A stretch of 64,000 nt of DNA from Treponema sp. (GTDB lineage: Bacteria > Spirochaetota > Spirochaetia > Treponematales > Treponemataceae). The notes beneath the pieces are model-generated. The model was given only the letters and a program-made list of their open reading frames with translations, made no database searches and had not been told where the DNA came from. Location of the stretch: NCBI GenBank assembly GCA_024693045.1, contig JAILLQ010000045.1:62001-126000 (forward strand), read 5' to 3'. A program made the translations under genes and the position numbers. How positions within the stretch are numbered: the first letter of the stretch is position 1; every line of letters starts with the position of its first letter. Positions 16,844 to 25,600 of the stretch are shown piece after piece.

Positions 16844-18505
16844 ATGAGTGACAGTACAATAAAATTAACTTTTCCCGATGGTAAAGTTATAGAAACACCC
16901 TACAGAACAAAAATTACCGAAATCCTTGGAAATTTTCACATCAAAGAAGATGATATTTATGCTGTAAAAGTAAATAATAAGGTTTATTCCCTAGAAAAGA
17001 ATCTAAAATACAGTGCAAAACTTGAACCAGTTCTTTATGATTCAAAAGAAGGAATTGCCGTATACAGAAGGTCGTTATGCCTTCTTCTTGCTGCAGCAGC
17101 ATATCACATATATCCAAACCACAGACTTTTAGTAGGCCACAGCCTTGGAAGCGGATACTATTACACGCTCGACACAGAAAAACCAATCGAAGAAAAAGAC
17201 ATAGAAGCTATGTCACAAGAAATGAAAGCGCTTGTAAAAATGAATCTACCCATAGAGTCCTCTTTCGTCTCTTATGAAGAAGCTGTAGAACTGATTGAAA
17301 AATCGGGACTTACTGAAACCAGAAAACAGATGAATTTTTTGTGTCCCCCAAGAGTAAGAATTAACACCATAGGCGATTTCAGTGACCTTCACTTTGGTCC
17401 ATTAGTTCCAAAAACAGGAGTTCTAAAACACTTTGAATTAAAACAATACGGAGAAGGCTTTTTACTCAGATTCCCAAAATCATCAGACCAAGAAAAAATA
17501 CCACCATTCAAAGATCAGCCTAAACTTTTTGAAATTTACAAAAAGTACAAAACCTGGGGAAAAAGACTTGGTGTTACTAGTGTTGCAAGTTTAAACGAAC
17601 TGATTGTTTCCCGAAAAATAAACGATTTCATAGACATCACCGAAACTTTACAGGAAAAGTGTATTTCAGAAATTGCAAGTCAGATTGCAGAAAAAGAAAC
17701 AGTCCGCGTTGTTTTAATAGCAGGTCCTTCTAGTTCCGGAAAAACAACTACTTCAAAAAAACTCGCACTTGAATTACAAGCTTTAGGTTATATTCCAAAA
17801 GTAATCAGTTTAGACTGCTATTATGTGGACCACACAAGAACTCCAGTTGATGAAAATGGAGAACCTGATTACGAATGCCTTGAGGCCCTGGATGTAGAAC
17901 TTTTGAACAAAAACCTTGTAGACCTTTTTGCAGGAAAAGAAGTTATCATTCCAACTTACAACTTTGCCCAAGGAACCCAAACTTTTAACGAAAAGAATAA
18001 AATGGTTTTAAAAGACCATGAAATTCTTATTATGGAAGGAATCCATGGACTAAACGACAAGCTTACTCCAAAAGTTCCTGCAAACTTAAAGTTTAAAATT
18101 TATCTTTCGGCTCTTACCCAGTTAAATCTTGATGACCACAACCGTATTCCAACCAGTGACAACCGCCTTATCCGAAGAATTGTAAGAGATTCACAGTTCC
18201 GTGGAAAACCGGCTGCTGGAACAATTGCAATGTGGCCAAGTGTTCGAAGAGGCGAAGAACAATACATCTTCCCATTCCAGAACAATGCAGATGCAATTTT
18301 AAACACAGCTTTAGACTATGAATTGAGCGTTCTAAAAATCTACGCAGAACCATTATTGCGTTGTGTAAAACCAAGCGAAACCGAATACAGTGAAGCCTGC
18401 CGTCTTTTACACTTCCTGGAACAATTTGCCTCAATTGCTCCAACAGCAGTACCTCCACGCTCTATCATAAGAGAGTTCATAGGTGGTTCAGCTTTTAAAT
18501 ACTAG
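16844..18505 (+). CDS. TGS-domain/uridine-kinase-like (PRK family) fusion protein
   Basis: A 553-residue composite: an N-terminal TGS domain (about 6-66), a middle region resembling the second additional domain of threonyl/alanyl-tRNA synthetases (about 70-230), and a C-terminal phosphoribulokinase/uridine-kinase P-loop domain with Walker A GPSSSGKTT (294-302), LDCYYVDH and EGIHGLND. Such proteins are usually annotated as uridine kinase; the real substrate of the TGS-linked form is, to my knowledge, not established. A strong SD (AGGAGGCG) supports the start. The gene is monocistronic, divergent from prfB, and its end overlaps the end of fliJ by 4 bp. Confidence 0.82.
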   Translation: MSDSTIKLTFPDGKVIETPYRTKITEILGNFHIKEDDIYAVKVNNKVYSLEKNLKYSAKLEPVLYDSKEGIAVYRRSLCLLLAAAAYHIYPNHRLLVGHSLGSGYYYTLDTEKPIEEKDIEAMSQEMKALVKMNLPIESSFVSYEEAVELIEKSGLTETRKQMNFLCPPRVRINTIGDFSDLHFGPLVPKTGVLKHFELKQYGEGFLLRFPKSSDQEKIPPFKDQPKLFEIYKKYKTWGKRLGVTSVASLNELIVSRKINDFIDITETLQEKCISEIASQIAEKETVRVVLIAGPSSSGKTTTSKKLALELQALGYIPKVISLDCYYVDHTRTPVDENGEPDYECLEALDVELLNKNLVDLFAGKEVIIPTYNFAQGTQTFNEKNKMVLKDHEILIMEGIHGLNDKLTPKVPANLKFKIYLSALTQLNLDDHNRIPTSDNRLIRRIVRDSQFRGKPAAGTIAMWPSVRRGEEQYIFPFQNNADAILNTALDYELSVLKIYAEPLLRCVKPSETEYSEACRLLHFLEQFASIAPTAVPPRSIIREFIGGSAFKY

Positions 18506-18933
18506 GATTTGAATTTAAAACGCCCGGTTACAATGTTGTCCATTTCACTTTGTTCCCGGCGTTTTTCATTTTCTTTAAATTCTTCAAATTGATCTTCTTT
18601 CAATTTTTCAAGAGAATCTGTTTTTTGAATTGCTTTTTTTAGGACATCCCTTTTTTGTTCACTTAGGATTTTTGCCTTAGCCAGTTCAGAAAGCAGATTT
18701 TCTTTTTTATTGCGAACAAATGAATAAAAGTCGGCGGCATTTGCAATATCATTAAAATTTGTTGACCCCTTCATTTTGGACTGAATTTCTGCCTGATGTC
18801 TTGCAAGAGAGTCAAGTTCATTTTGAATTTTCTGTTCTTCAGCTAAAGCCTTTCCTAATTCTACTTCAGCCTGGCTTTGTTCAAATTTTCTAATATTCAG
18901 GATTTCTTCAAGTTCAAAAGAAAATCTTTTCAT
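18502..18933 (-). CDS. fliJ: Flagellar export chaperone/stalk protein FliJ
   Basis: A 143-residue, almost entirely helical, charged coiled-coil protein starting MKRFSFELEEILNIRKFEQSQ, the typical FliJ N-terminus. FliJ forms the central stalk of the flagellar export ATPase and helps couple ATP hydrolysis to export. Its start overlaps the fliI stop (1 bp), and the fliH-fliI-fliJ order supports the call. Its 3' end overlaps the convergent uridine-kinase-like gene by 4 bp, with no hairpin terminator visible. Confidence 0.88.
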   Translation of the reverse strand: MKRFSFELEEILNIRKFEQSQAEVELGKALAEEQKIQNELDSLARHQAEIQSKMKGSTNFNDIANAADFYSFVRNKKENLLSELAKAKILSEQKRDVLKKAIQKTDSLEKLKEDQFEEFKENEKRREQSEMDNIVTGRFKFKS

Positions 18934-20324
18934 TATTCACTCTTAGTTTCCAAAGCTAGCTTTCCTGCAGCAAGAGGGTTTTCAGCATAATCACTTTCTG
19001 GAAATTCCATTCCAGTTAATTCAGAAAGCATATCTAGAGTTTCTTTCATCGTAAACCCTTCGTCCTTTTCCTGTTTCAAGAAGGATTCGATTTTATCATG
19101 AAAATCAATAGCATCATCAATACTTTTAGAATTCCCCTTCTGATAGATACCTGTATTTATCATCTGGGCATTATTCTGGTAAACAGCCATTAATTCTCGA
19201 ACCATGGCAACTGCCTTTCTTGTAGTTTTTCCAATTACATCTGTTGCATTACGACTAATAGAAGCAAGAACATCAATTGCAGGATAATGATAAGAAGCTG
19301 CAAGTTTTCGACTTAACACAATATGCCCATCTAGAACACCACGAACAGTATCCGCAATAGGTTCGTTCATATCATCACCGTCAACAAGGACTGCGTAAAA
19401 TGCTGTAATAGAACCTTTTTCGTTATTTCCAGTTCTTTCAAGAAGTTTAGGAATCGCGTCAAAAACACTTGGGGTATATCCATTTTGTGCAGGAGGTTCT
19501 CCATTCGCAAGTCCAATTTTTCTCTGGGCTTTGGCAAAACGGGTAACATTATCCATCATAAGCATAACATCTTTGCCCTGATCACGAAAATATTCTGCAA
19601 CAGCTGTACAAACTTGAGCTGCCCTTAGCTGACATATAGAAGGTTCATCTCCGGTTGCAACAACAACAACAGACCTTTTCATTCCTTCAGGTCCAAGGTC
19701 ATTATTTATAAACTCAGGAACTTCCTTTCCGCGTTCACCAACTAAACCGATTACATTGATATCTGCGTTTGTATTTCTAGCTATAGCTCCCAGCAAAGTT
19801 GATTTACCGACACCAGAACCGGCAAATATACCGATACGCTGCCCCTTTCCCATAGTCAACATAGAATCGATTGCCTTTACTCCAGTTGTAATTCTTCTGT
19901 TAATCAAAGGCTTTTTCATAGAATCAGGAGCAGGAGCAATAACTGGGTAATAGGTTTCAGGGATTAATTCTCCCAGACCGTCAATTGGTTTCCCGACAGC
20001 ATTAATCGTTCGTCCCAAAAGATTCCAGCCAACTGGCACCTGAAGACTTTTACCAGACCCAATTACCTCACAACCTATCTGAATGCCAGTAGTATCCCCA
20101 AAAGCAGTGAGTTTTACACTTTTCTCACTTAATCCTACAACTTCGGCAAGGAGTTCATCCCCATCAGGAAGCTTAACTGTGCAAATTTCACCAATTTTTG
20201 CAACCGGACCCTTACTGATAATTTCAAGGCCATTTATCGCTGTTACATAACCAAGATACATTATTGGCTCTGCTTCGTTTACCAAATCTAAATATTTTTC
20301 AAAATTAAATGAATCAGGAGCCAT
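18933..20324 (-). CDS. fliI: Flagellum-specific export ATPase FliI
   Basis: The hexameric ATPase of the flagellar type III export apparatus. It has the F1-beta-like layout with P-loop GSGVGKST (169-176), preceded by RIGIFA, GLVGERGKEV after the P-loop, and Walker B DVMLMMDNVTRFA. At 463 residues it is of normal length. The SD AAGGTG lies 5 nt upstream of the ATG. It follows fliH by 14 nt and overlaps fliJ. Confidence 0.96.
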   Translation of the reverse strand: MAPDSFNFEKYLDLVNEAEPIMYLGYVTAINGLEIISKGPVAKIGEICTVKLPDGDELLAEVVGLSEKSVKLTAFGDTTGIQIGCEVIGSGKSLQVPVGWNLLGRTINAVGKPIDGLGELIPETYYPVIAPAPDSMKKPLINRRITTGVKAIDSMLTMGKGQRIGIFAGSGVGKSTLLGAIARNTNADINVIGLVGERGKEVPEFINNDLGPEGMKRSVVVVATGDEPSICQLRAAQVCTAVAEYFRDQGKDVMLMMDNVTRFAKAQRKIGLANGEPPAQNGYTPSVFDAIPKLLERTGNNEKGSITAFYAVLVDGDDMNEPIADTVRGVLDGHIVLSRKLAASYHYPAIDVLASISRNATDVIGKTTRKAVAMVRELMAVYQNNAQMINTGIYQKGNSKSIDDAIDFHDKIESFLKQEKDEGFTMKETLDMLSELTGMEFPESDYAENPLAAGKLALETKSE

Positions 20325-20338
20325 AAAACACCTTCAAA

Positions 20339-21271
20339 CTATTCTGATACGGTTGGAGTTTTTGAAATACTCTTAACAGGAGAAACTTCAAGAATTTTTG
20401 CTTCGAGTTCTCCAAGCTGACTTGCGATTCTAGCATCAATTGCACCAAAATCAGTTTCAACGATACAACCACCTTTTTCGACAGAAGAGTCTTCCATGAC
20501 AGTTATACCCTGAATATTTTCTATACGCTTAATAAATTCTGCAACATTGGCACTTGCAATTTTAAGATCTTCAGTATTAACTCGAAGAACAACGTTTCCT
20601 CTAGTCTTTACTTTTTTCAAAGCTGCAATTACATTACTGATTACAGTAGTTTTCTGTGTTTCCGAAATAATTTTTACAACTTTTCTAGTAATCAATATGA
20701 CAAGTTCTACGATTTGCTGCTCAGTTTCTCTCAAGATTTCTTCACGGCGATTCATAATGGCTTCTGTCATTTTTCTTAACCGGTCGGTCAAACGTTCAAT
20801 TTCTTCCTGACCATTTTTTAAGCCTTCTTCCTTACCTTGAGTCAAACCTTCTTCTCTAGCAAGAGCCTTAATCTTTTCTTCTTCATTTTTTGCAGCCTGA
20901 AGAATTTCATCTGCTTCAGCTCTAGCTTTTTCCAATATTGACTGAGCTTCAGCTTCTGCATCAGCTTTTAGTTTATCGTTTTCTTCTGTCTGTTTCTGAC
21001 TAATAGCAAGAACATCATCGTTAGCCTTTTTTACAATAGATTCGGCTTCTTTTTGAGCTTCCTCCATCATATGTTGCTTTTCGATTTCCCAACCTTTTTT
21101 AAAAGCTTCTGCTTCTTTACGAATTTCTTCTGCAGTTGGTCCTTCGTAAACTTCTTCAACAACCTCTTCCTCTTCTACTGGAGGTGCGAAATCGTGAATC
21201 AAAGGAAGCGAAAATTTTTTTTCAATTTCTTTAACTTTTATTTCATTAGGTCTGAATACTTGCTTTGCCAT
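20339..21271 (-). CDS. fliH: Flagellar export ATPase regulator FliH
   Basis: FliH binds FliI and links it to the C-ring and export gate. The 310-residue protein has an N-terminal acidic linker (EEEEVVEEVYEG), a long Glu/Lys/Ala coiled coil (about 55-180, KAEAEAQ-type heptads) and a C-terminal domain (about 190-295) resembling the V-ATPase E subunit / HrpE fold (VVLRVNTEDL, GCIVETDFGAIDARI). Its position between fliG and fliI is diagnostic. The gap to fliG is 8 nt. Confidence 0.92.
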   Translation of the reverse strand: MAKQVFRPNEIKVKEIEKKFSLPLIHDFAPPVEEEEVVEEVYEGPTAEEIRKEAEAFKKGWEIEKQHMMEEAQKEAESIVKKANDDVLAISQKQTEENDKLKADAEAEAQSILEKARAEADEILQAAKNEEEKIKALAREEGLTQGKEEGLKNGQEEIERLTDRLRKMTEAIMNRREEILRETEQQIVELVILITRKVVKIISETQKTTVISNVIAALKKVKTRGNVVLRVNTEDLKIASANVAEFIKRIENIQGITVMEDSSVEKGGCIVETDFGAIDARIASQLGELEAKILEVSPVKSISKTPTVSE

Positions 21272-21279
21272 AACTTATC

Positions 21280-22374
21280 CTACTGAACCAATTCGTCTTC
21301 ACCACTTCGGGCAATAACAATTTCACCACTATCTTCGAGACGACGAATTGTAGATACGATTTTCTGCTGAGCTTCTTCAACATCCTTAAGTCGTACAGGT
21401 CCCATGAATTCCATATCTTCCTTAAGCATACTTGCAGCACGCTTAGACATGTTTCGGAAAATCTTATCCTGTACTTCTGTATCGACAGACTTGAGGGCTT
21501 TTGAAAGTTCCTGAGTATCGACTTCGCGAAGAACCTTCTGAATAGCACGGTCGTCGAGCATAACGATATCTTCGAATACGAACATTCGCTTTTTGATTTC
21601 TTCTGCCAAATCCGGATCTTCTTCTTCCAGAGATTCGATAATTGCCTTTTCTGAAGAACGGTCTACAAGGTTCAAAATTTCTACGATTGATTCAACACCA
21701 CCGGCAGCAGTGTAATCTTCACTAGAAAGAGTTGAAAGTTTCTTTTCAAGAACTCGTTCAACTTCGCGCAAAACGTCTGGAGAAGTTCGGTCCATAGTTG
21801 CAAGTCGCTTAGAAACTTCAGGCTGCATTTCTTCCGGAAGATTCTGCAAAATTACAGCAGCTTTTCCTGGTTCAAGATAAGCCAGAATCAAAGCGATTGT
21901 CTGAGGGTATTCCTGCTGAATAAAGTTCAACAAATGAGCAGGGTCTGTTCGGCGGATAAAGTCGAACGGTCGAACCTGAAGACTTGAAGTGAGGCGGTTG
22001 ATAATATCGATTGCCTTTTGGCTTCCCAAAGACTTTTCCAAAAGTTCACGGGCATAATCAATACCACCGGTAGTGATAAAGTTCTGGGCATTCATCAACT
22101 CCTGGAACTCTTCAAGTACGGCGTCTTTATATTCAGCGTCTACAGTTTCAAGACGAGCAATTTCAAATGTTAGAGTTTCTACTTCATCTTCACGCAAATG
22201 CTTCATGATTTCAGAAGAAACATCAGATCCCAAAGATACAAGGAAGATAGCAGCCTTCTGGCGTCCAGTTAAACTTTTGTAATCTTTTCTATCCTTTTTA
22301 CTGCTTCCTGCTGGTTTCAAGCTGCCAGGTTTTGGAATCGGTTTAGGATTTGATTTAGGCATATCGTCTGACAT
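21280..22374 (-). CDS. fliG: Flagellar motor switch protein FliG
   Basis: FliG is the rotor protein that meets the stator and sets rotation direction. A Pro/Lys-rich N-terminal extension (1-35) precedes the FliF-binding N domain. Next comes the middle domain with EYPQTIALIL, the spirochaete variant of the EHPQ motif. The C-terminal domain carries the charged torque helix region (LDDRAIQKVLREVD) and a C-terminal charged tail. Spacing is 3 nt to fliF, with GAGGAG before the ATG. Spirochaetes often carry a second fliG copy; only this one is in the window. Confidence 0.96.
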   Translation of the reverse strand: MSDDMPKSNPKPIPKPGSLKPAGSSKKDRKDYKSLTGRQKAAIFLVSLGSDVSSEIMKHLREDEVETLTFEIARLETVDAEYKDAVLEEFQELMNAQNFITTGGIDYARELLEKSLGSQKAIDIINRLTSSLQVRPFDFIRRTDPAHLLNFIQQEYPQTIALILAYLEPGKAAVILQNLPEEMQPEVSKRLATMDRTSPDVLREVERVLEKKLSTLSSEDYTAAGGVESIVEILNLVDRSSEKAIIESLEEEDPDLAEEIKKRMFVFEDIVMLDDRAIQKVLREVDTQELSKALKSVDTEVQDKIFRNMSKRAASMLKEDMEFMGPVRLKDVEEAQQKIVSTIRRLEDSGEIVIARSGEDELVQ

Positions 22375-22377
22375 TCG

Positions 22378-24090
22378 TTACTCCTCCATAAGCCATGTGC
22401 GGATAAGCATTGCAACATCCTCTGGATGTTCTTTTGCCATGTTGATTGCATTTTCCTGAAGCTCTGCACGACGACTTTCTTCGACAGACATGGTAACAGT
22501 CTGAGCTTCGTCCTTTGCTTCCCAAAGAGCCTGTTCCCGGGCAAGCTGCTGCTGACGCAAAAGTTCTTCTTCCCGAGCACGACGACGGCGTTCCATTTCC
22601 TTGCTGATAATGCGGAAAAGAATAAAACCGATAAGTACTACGGCTACAGCAATAAGACTCAAGAGAATTGTTTTCTTTGTCTGCTGAGCCTTAAAGTATG
22701 CATTATCGAATTCTTCGAATTCAGCTGAACGGTCAACCTGGATATTAGTTACAACAACAAGGTCCCCTCTGTTCTGGTCAAAAGCGATTGCACCCTTTAC
22801 AGATTTTTCATAACTGGCAAGTTCTTCTGCGGATACAGGAGTATAAATTCGTTTAAGACCACCAGTTTCTTCATCAATTACATAATCATGAGTTTTAGGA
22901 TCTTTTACAAAGACCCACTTACCGTCAACGTTTAAAGAAACTGATCTTCTACCTGGCTGAGGCGCTACAGTTTTAACAGAGTGGTGAGTATTTAATGCGT
23001 TATTTTGAGTTACTCCGGTTTCAGTAGATTTTCCAATAACATTTGACATGTCAGAATACACAGGAGGAGTCTGACCTTCTGTACCTGCAGGACCTTCAGG
23101 GTTATAACCTGTTCCCTGCCATTCCTTTGTAACAGTTTGCTGACTTACAGGAAGGGTATCTACATATTCAGAGTCATCATAAGGAGTATTTGGGTTATCA
23201 GCTTTTCTCTGAATTGGAGAATATGTAGTAGATTCCTGCTTTTCTTCAGACATATCCATTTCGATACTTACAACAAGGTCGCCAATTCTTTTTTCTTTTG
23301 CAATTACCTGAAGATTTTTTAAAATACTAGCCTTTAACTTAGCTTCTTCCTGATGAACAAGTTTTCTCTGTCGTTCAATATTTGAAAGACGAGTAACTTC
23401 ATCCATATTTTCAAAATCATTTAAAACATTTTCTTCTGTATCTGAAATGGTAAGATTTTCTTCTTTAAGACCTTCTACCATTGTAAGAATAAGTCTTTGA
23501 ACATTCTTCTGTCGTTTTTTATTCGTAACCAGGTCACTGGAAGGAGAAAGTTGAAGAATTACAGAGGCTGTAACAGGATTCTGGTCAGATGAAAATAATT
23601 CTTTTTTAGGAACTGTTATTGTAACATATGCACGGTTTACAGAATCCAAAGCTTCAAGCTGTTGGGCAACTCTAGCTGTGATAGCATTTTTGAGTTTTTC
23701 GTTCTGCTCTAAATCAGTATCCGACCATGAACGATTATAAAAATCTTCAAATGGATTCCATGCAGACGGGGTAAGTCCTTCTGACATAAGAATCGAACGC
23801 ATCTTTCTGGCTACTTTTTCATCGATAACGGAAACATAACCATTTTCGTCTGTAAAAGCCTGAACATTTTCTTCAGAAAGACGATCTAAAATCTGCTCCA
23901 TTCTCGTTTCATCTTTAACAGGAGCATTAAAAAGTCTTACAGTAGCCGGAGCTGAAGAAACTCTTGTAGTTACAACTATGGTAATAATAACGGCAGCGAC
24001 AACTGCCAAAAGAATAACTTTTTTTACGATAGATGCAGATTTCCAAAAGTCTTTTGCTTTTGCACCCATCTTGTTAAGCCATTCGTTCAT
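22378..24090 (-). CDS. fliF: Flagellar MS-ring protein FliF
   Basis: FliF forms the inner-membrane MS ring, the base of the flagellar motor. It has transmembrane segment 1 at about 22-44, a large periplasmic domain with ring-building motifs (VRLFNAPVKDE, SVIDEKVARKMRSILM), a second transmembrane segment near 475-497 (TILLSLIAVAVVLIGFILF), and a cytoplasmic tail that binds FliG. At 570 residues it is normal length. A strong SD (GGGAGGGG) precedes the ATG, and a separate sigma-70 promoter lies in the gap after fliE. Confidence 0.96.
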   Translation of the reverse strand: MNEWLNKMGAKAKDFWKSASIVKKVILLAVVAAVIITIVVTTRVSSAPATVRLFNAPVKDETRMEQILDRLSEENVQAFTDENGYVSVIDEKVARKMRSILMSEGLTPSAWNPFEDFYNRSWSDTDLEQNEKLKNAITARVAQQLEALDSVNRAYVTITVPKKELFSSDQNPVTASVILQLSPSSDLVTNKKRQKNVQRLILTMVEGLKEENLTISDTEENVLNDFENMDEVTRLSNIERQRKLVHQEEAKLKASILKNLQVIAKEKRIGDLVVSIEMDMSEEKQESTTYSPIQRKADNPNTPYDDSEYVDTLPVSQQTVTKEWQGTGYNPEGPAGTEGQTPPVYSDMSNVIGKSTETGVTQNNALNTHHSVKTVAPQPGRRSVSLNVDGKWVFVKDPKTHDYVIDEETGGLKRIYTPVSAEELASYEKSVKGAIAFDQNRGDLVVVTNIQVDRSAEFEEFDNAYFKAQQTKKTILLSLIAVAVVLIGFILFRIISKEMERRRRAREEELLRQQQLAREQALWEAKDEAQTVTMSVEESRRAELQENAINMAKEHPEDVAMLIRTWLMEE

Positions 24091-24127
24091 CTGACCCCTC
24101 CCGTGAACGAATCTATAAATTCAATTG

Positions 24128-24156
24128 ATTATAACACATAATCGTTTTTCTGACAA
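24128..24156 (-). promoter_or_regulatory. Predicted sigma-70 promoter upstream of fliF
   Basis: On the minus strand TTGTCA (24156-24151), a 17-bp spacer and TATAAT (24133-24128) lie about 37 nt upstream of the fliF start. This is close to full consensus and would allow fliF-fliG-fliH-fliI-fliJ to be transcribed apart from flgB-flgC-fliE. Confidence 0.7.
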
Positions 24157-24163
24157 TTAAAAG

Positions 24164-24190
24164 CTATAAAGATGAAAAAGGACTTTATAG
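24164..24190 (-). terminator. Weak hairpin after fliE (possible partial terminator)
   Basis: An 8-bp perfect stem (CTATAAAG / CTTTATAG) with an 11-nt loop begins 9 nt after the fliE stop and is followed by CTTTTAATT on the minus strand. The short AU-rich stem and broken U-tract suggest partial termination or RNA processing at best. Confidence 0.35.
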
Positions 24191-24198
24191 AAAGAGCT

Positions 24199-24540
24199 TT
24201 AGCGAGTTGTGGTAATTTCAGACCAGCCTTGAACAAGCCTATCAATAACAGATTGTGCTAGGTTTAAAGACATTCTGGCTTTACTCATAGCAATAGTTAC
24301 ATCATGCAAATCAACGCTATCAGGATCAGTCATTACCTTTTCTTCAAGATTAGCTACTTCAATCTGCTGACTGTTCATTGTTTGAAAAGCATTTACAAGA
24401 TAATCTTCAAAGGAACGTCTAGTCTTTTCTACTCCAATTTCAGCAGATGAATAACCGTTTATTTTTGTAATTGCAGAGTTTCCAGTATGAAGTTCGTTTG
24501 TTCTTGTCATCTGCAAAGAATTAAATTCAGGAATTTTCAT
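24199..24540 (-). CDS. fliE: Flagellar hook-basal body protein FliE
   Basis: FliE is the adaptor between the MS ring and the rod. The preferred start is the ATG at 24540 (MKIPEFNSLQM), preceded by TAGGGTGG at good spacing; the GTG codons 3 and 2 triplets upstream fall within or beside the SD. The C-terminal FliE signature is clear: QTMNSQQIEVANLEEKV, then DPDSVDLHDVTIAMSKAR. About 113 residues, normal length. It lies downstream of flgC with its own predicted sigma-70 promoter in the gap. Confidence 0.94.
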   Translation of the reverse strand: MKIPEFNSLQMTRTNELHTGNSAITKINGYSSAEIGVEKTRRSFEDYLVNAFQTMNSQQIEVANLEEKVMTDPDSVDLHDVTIAMSKARMSLNLAQSVIDRLVQGWSEITTTR

Positions 24541-24558
24541 TTTCACCACCCTAGATAA

Positions 24559-24587
24559 ATTCTACAATGCATTGAATTCTCTGTCAA
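24559..24587 (-). promoter_or_regulatory. Predicted sigma-70 promoter upstream of fliE
   Basis: On the minus strand TTGACA (24587-24582), a 17-bp spacer and TAGAAT (24564-24559) give a near-perfect sigma-70 promoter in the 56-nt gap between flgC and the fliE ATG. The leader would be short, about 12 nt, and includes the SD. Confidence 0.65.
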
Positions 24588-24596
24588 TTAACAAAT

Positions 24597-25061
24597 TTAT
24601 CTATTTCCGATTTCAAGAGCAGCACTGAACATACTTTTTGCTCCTTCAACTACAGTTGAATTAGCTTCGTATGCACGGCTGGCAGAAATCAGATCTACCA
24701 TTTCATTTACGATATTAACATTAGGGTATTCAACATAACCTTTATTAGGTCCTGACTGAATCGCATCAGGGTGACTTGGATCATAAACAAGTCGTCCCTG
24801 AGTTTCAGTATCCTTTACAATTTCTAAAACCTTTACACCCTTTCCAGGTCCGTTATCCAAATCAGAAGGGGTAAAAGGAGAACGCCACTGTGGATTTGAG
24901 GCACTAACAGGTTCAAAAACAACTCTTGAACGCTTAAAAGCTCCTCCTTCCTGAGTTCTGGTGGTAGAAGCATTTGCAATATTATTAGAAATTACATCCG
25001 AGCGAAGTCTTTCTGCACTCATGCCAGTTGCAGCTATATTAATTGAAGTAAAAAGTCCCAT
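24597..25061 (-). CDS. flgC: Flagellar basal-body rod protein FlgC
   Basis: A proximal rod component exported by the flagellar type III system. The N-terminal rod motif (INIAATGMSAERLRSDVISN, then NIANASTT) and the C-terminal helix (YPNVNIVNEMVDLISASRAY) are both canonical FlgC/axial-family signatures. 154 residues. A strong SD (AAGGAG) precedes the start. It follows flgB by 27 nt. Confidence 0.96.
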   Translation of the reverse strand: MGLFTSINIAATGMSAERLRSDVISNNIANASTTRTQEGGAFKRSRVVFEPVSASNPQWRSPFTPSDLDNGPGKGVKVLEIVKDTETQGRLVYDPSHPDAIQSGPNKGYVEYPNVNIVNEMVDLISASRAYEANSTVVEGAKSMFSAALEIGNR

Positions 25062-25088
25062 TATTATCTCCTTGAAAAACTAAACTTG

Positions 25089-25505
25089 TTATTTCTTCAT
25101 TACTGTGTTCAACTGACTGAATTCAAAGCCGGTAAGTTGAGTAAGAAGACGATACTGCATCTGAATCTGAAGAATATTATTAGCTTCAGTTTCTGCATCT
25201 ACATTGTTTCCGTTTGCTTTTGCAGTTGTTGTATAATCAAGTACTCTGCGAGGTTCTACATCACGGTAATCATAAGGTTCATAGAGGGAAATATGTCGGC
25301 TGTCTGTTCTTGCAAGCTGAAAAGCATTTTTTGCATTTTCTTCACTTTCAAAAGCCCTTTTTAATTCACTTTCAAAATTAACGGTAGAGCGTTTAAAATT
25401 TGGAACCTCGCTGTTTGCAAGGTTGTTAGCTGTCACCTGGTAACGCAAACTAGTTGCATCCATAACTCGGTGAAGTAAATCTACAGAACGAGTAAAGCTG
25501 TTCAT
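25089..25505 (-). CDS. flgB: Flagellar basal-body rod protein FlgB
   Basis: A proximal rod protein of 138 residues. LRYQVTANNLANSEVPNFKR near the N-terminus is the FlgB signature, and the C-terminal NNILQIQMQYRLLTQLTG helix matches. It is the first gene of the basal-body block, 95 bp after hslU. In that gap a weak sigma-28-like element is visible on the minus strand: TAAA at 25584-25581, 15 bp, then TCCGAAAA at 25565-25558 (6 of 8 to GCCGATAA). Read-through from hslU is also possible. Confidence 0.95.
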   Translation of the reverse strand: MNSFTRSVDLLHRVMDATSLRYQVTANNLANSEVPNFKRSTVNFESELKRAFESEENAKNAFQLARTDSRHISLYEPYDYRDVEPRRVLDYTTTAKANGNNVDAETEANNILQIQMQYRLLTQLTGFEFSQLNTVMKK

Positions 25506-25600
25506 TTCGACATCCTAAAGAATCCGCAAATTTGTGAGAACGAATCCCTTACCTTGATTTTCGGAAAGAACAGCTTTTAGTTTAGTATTTTATAAAAAAA

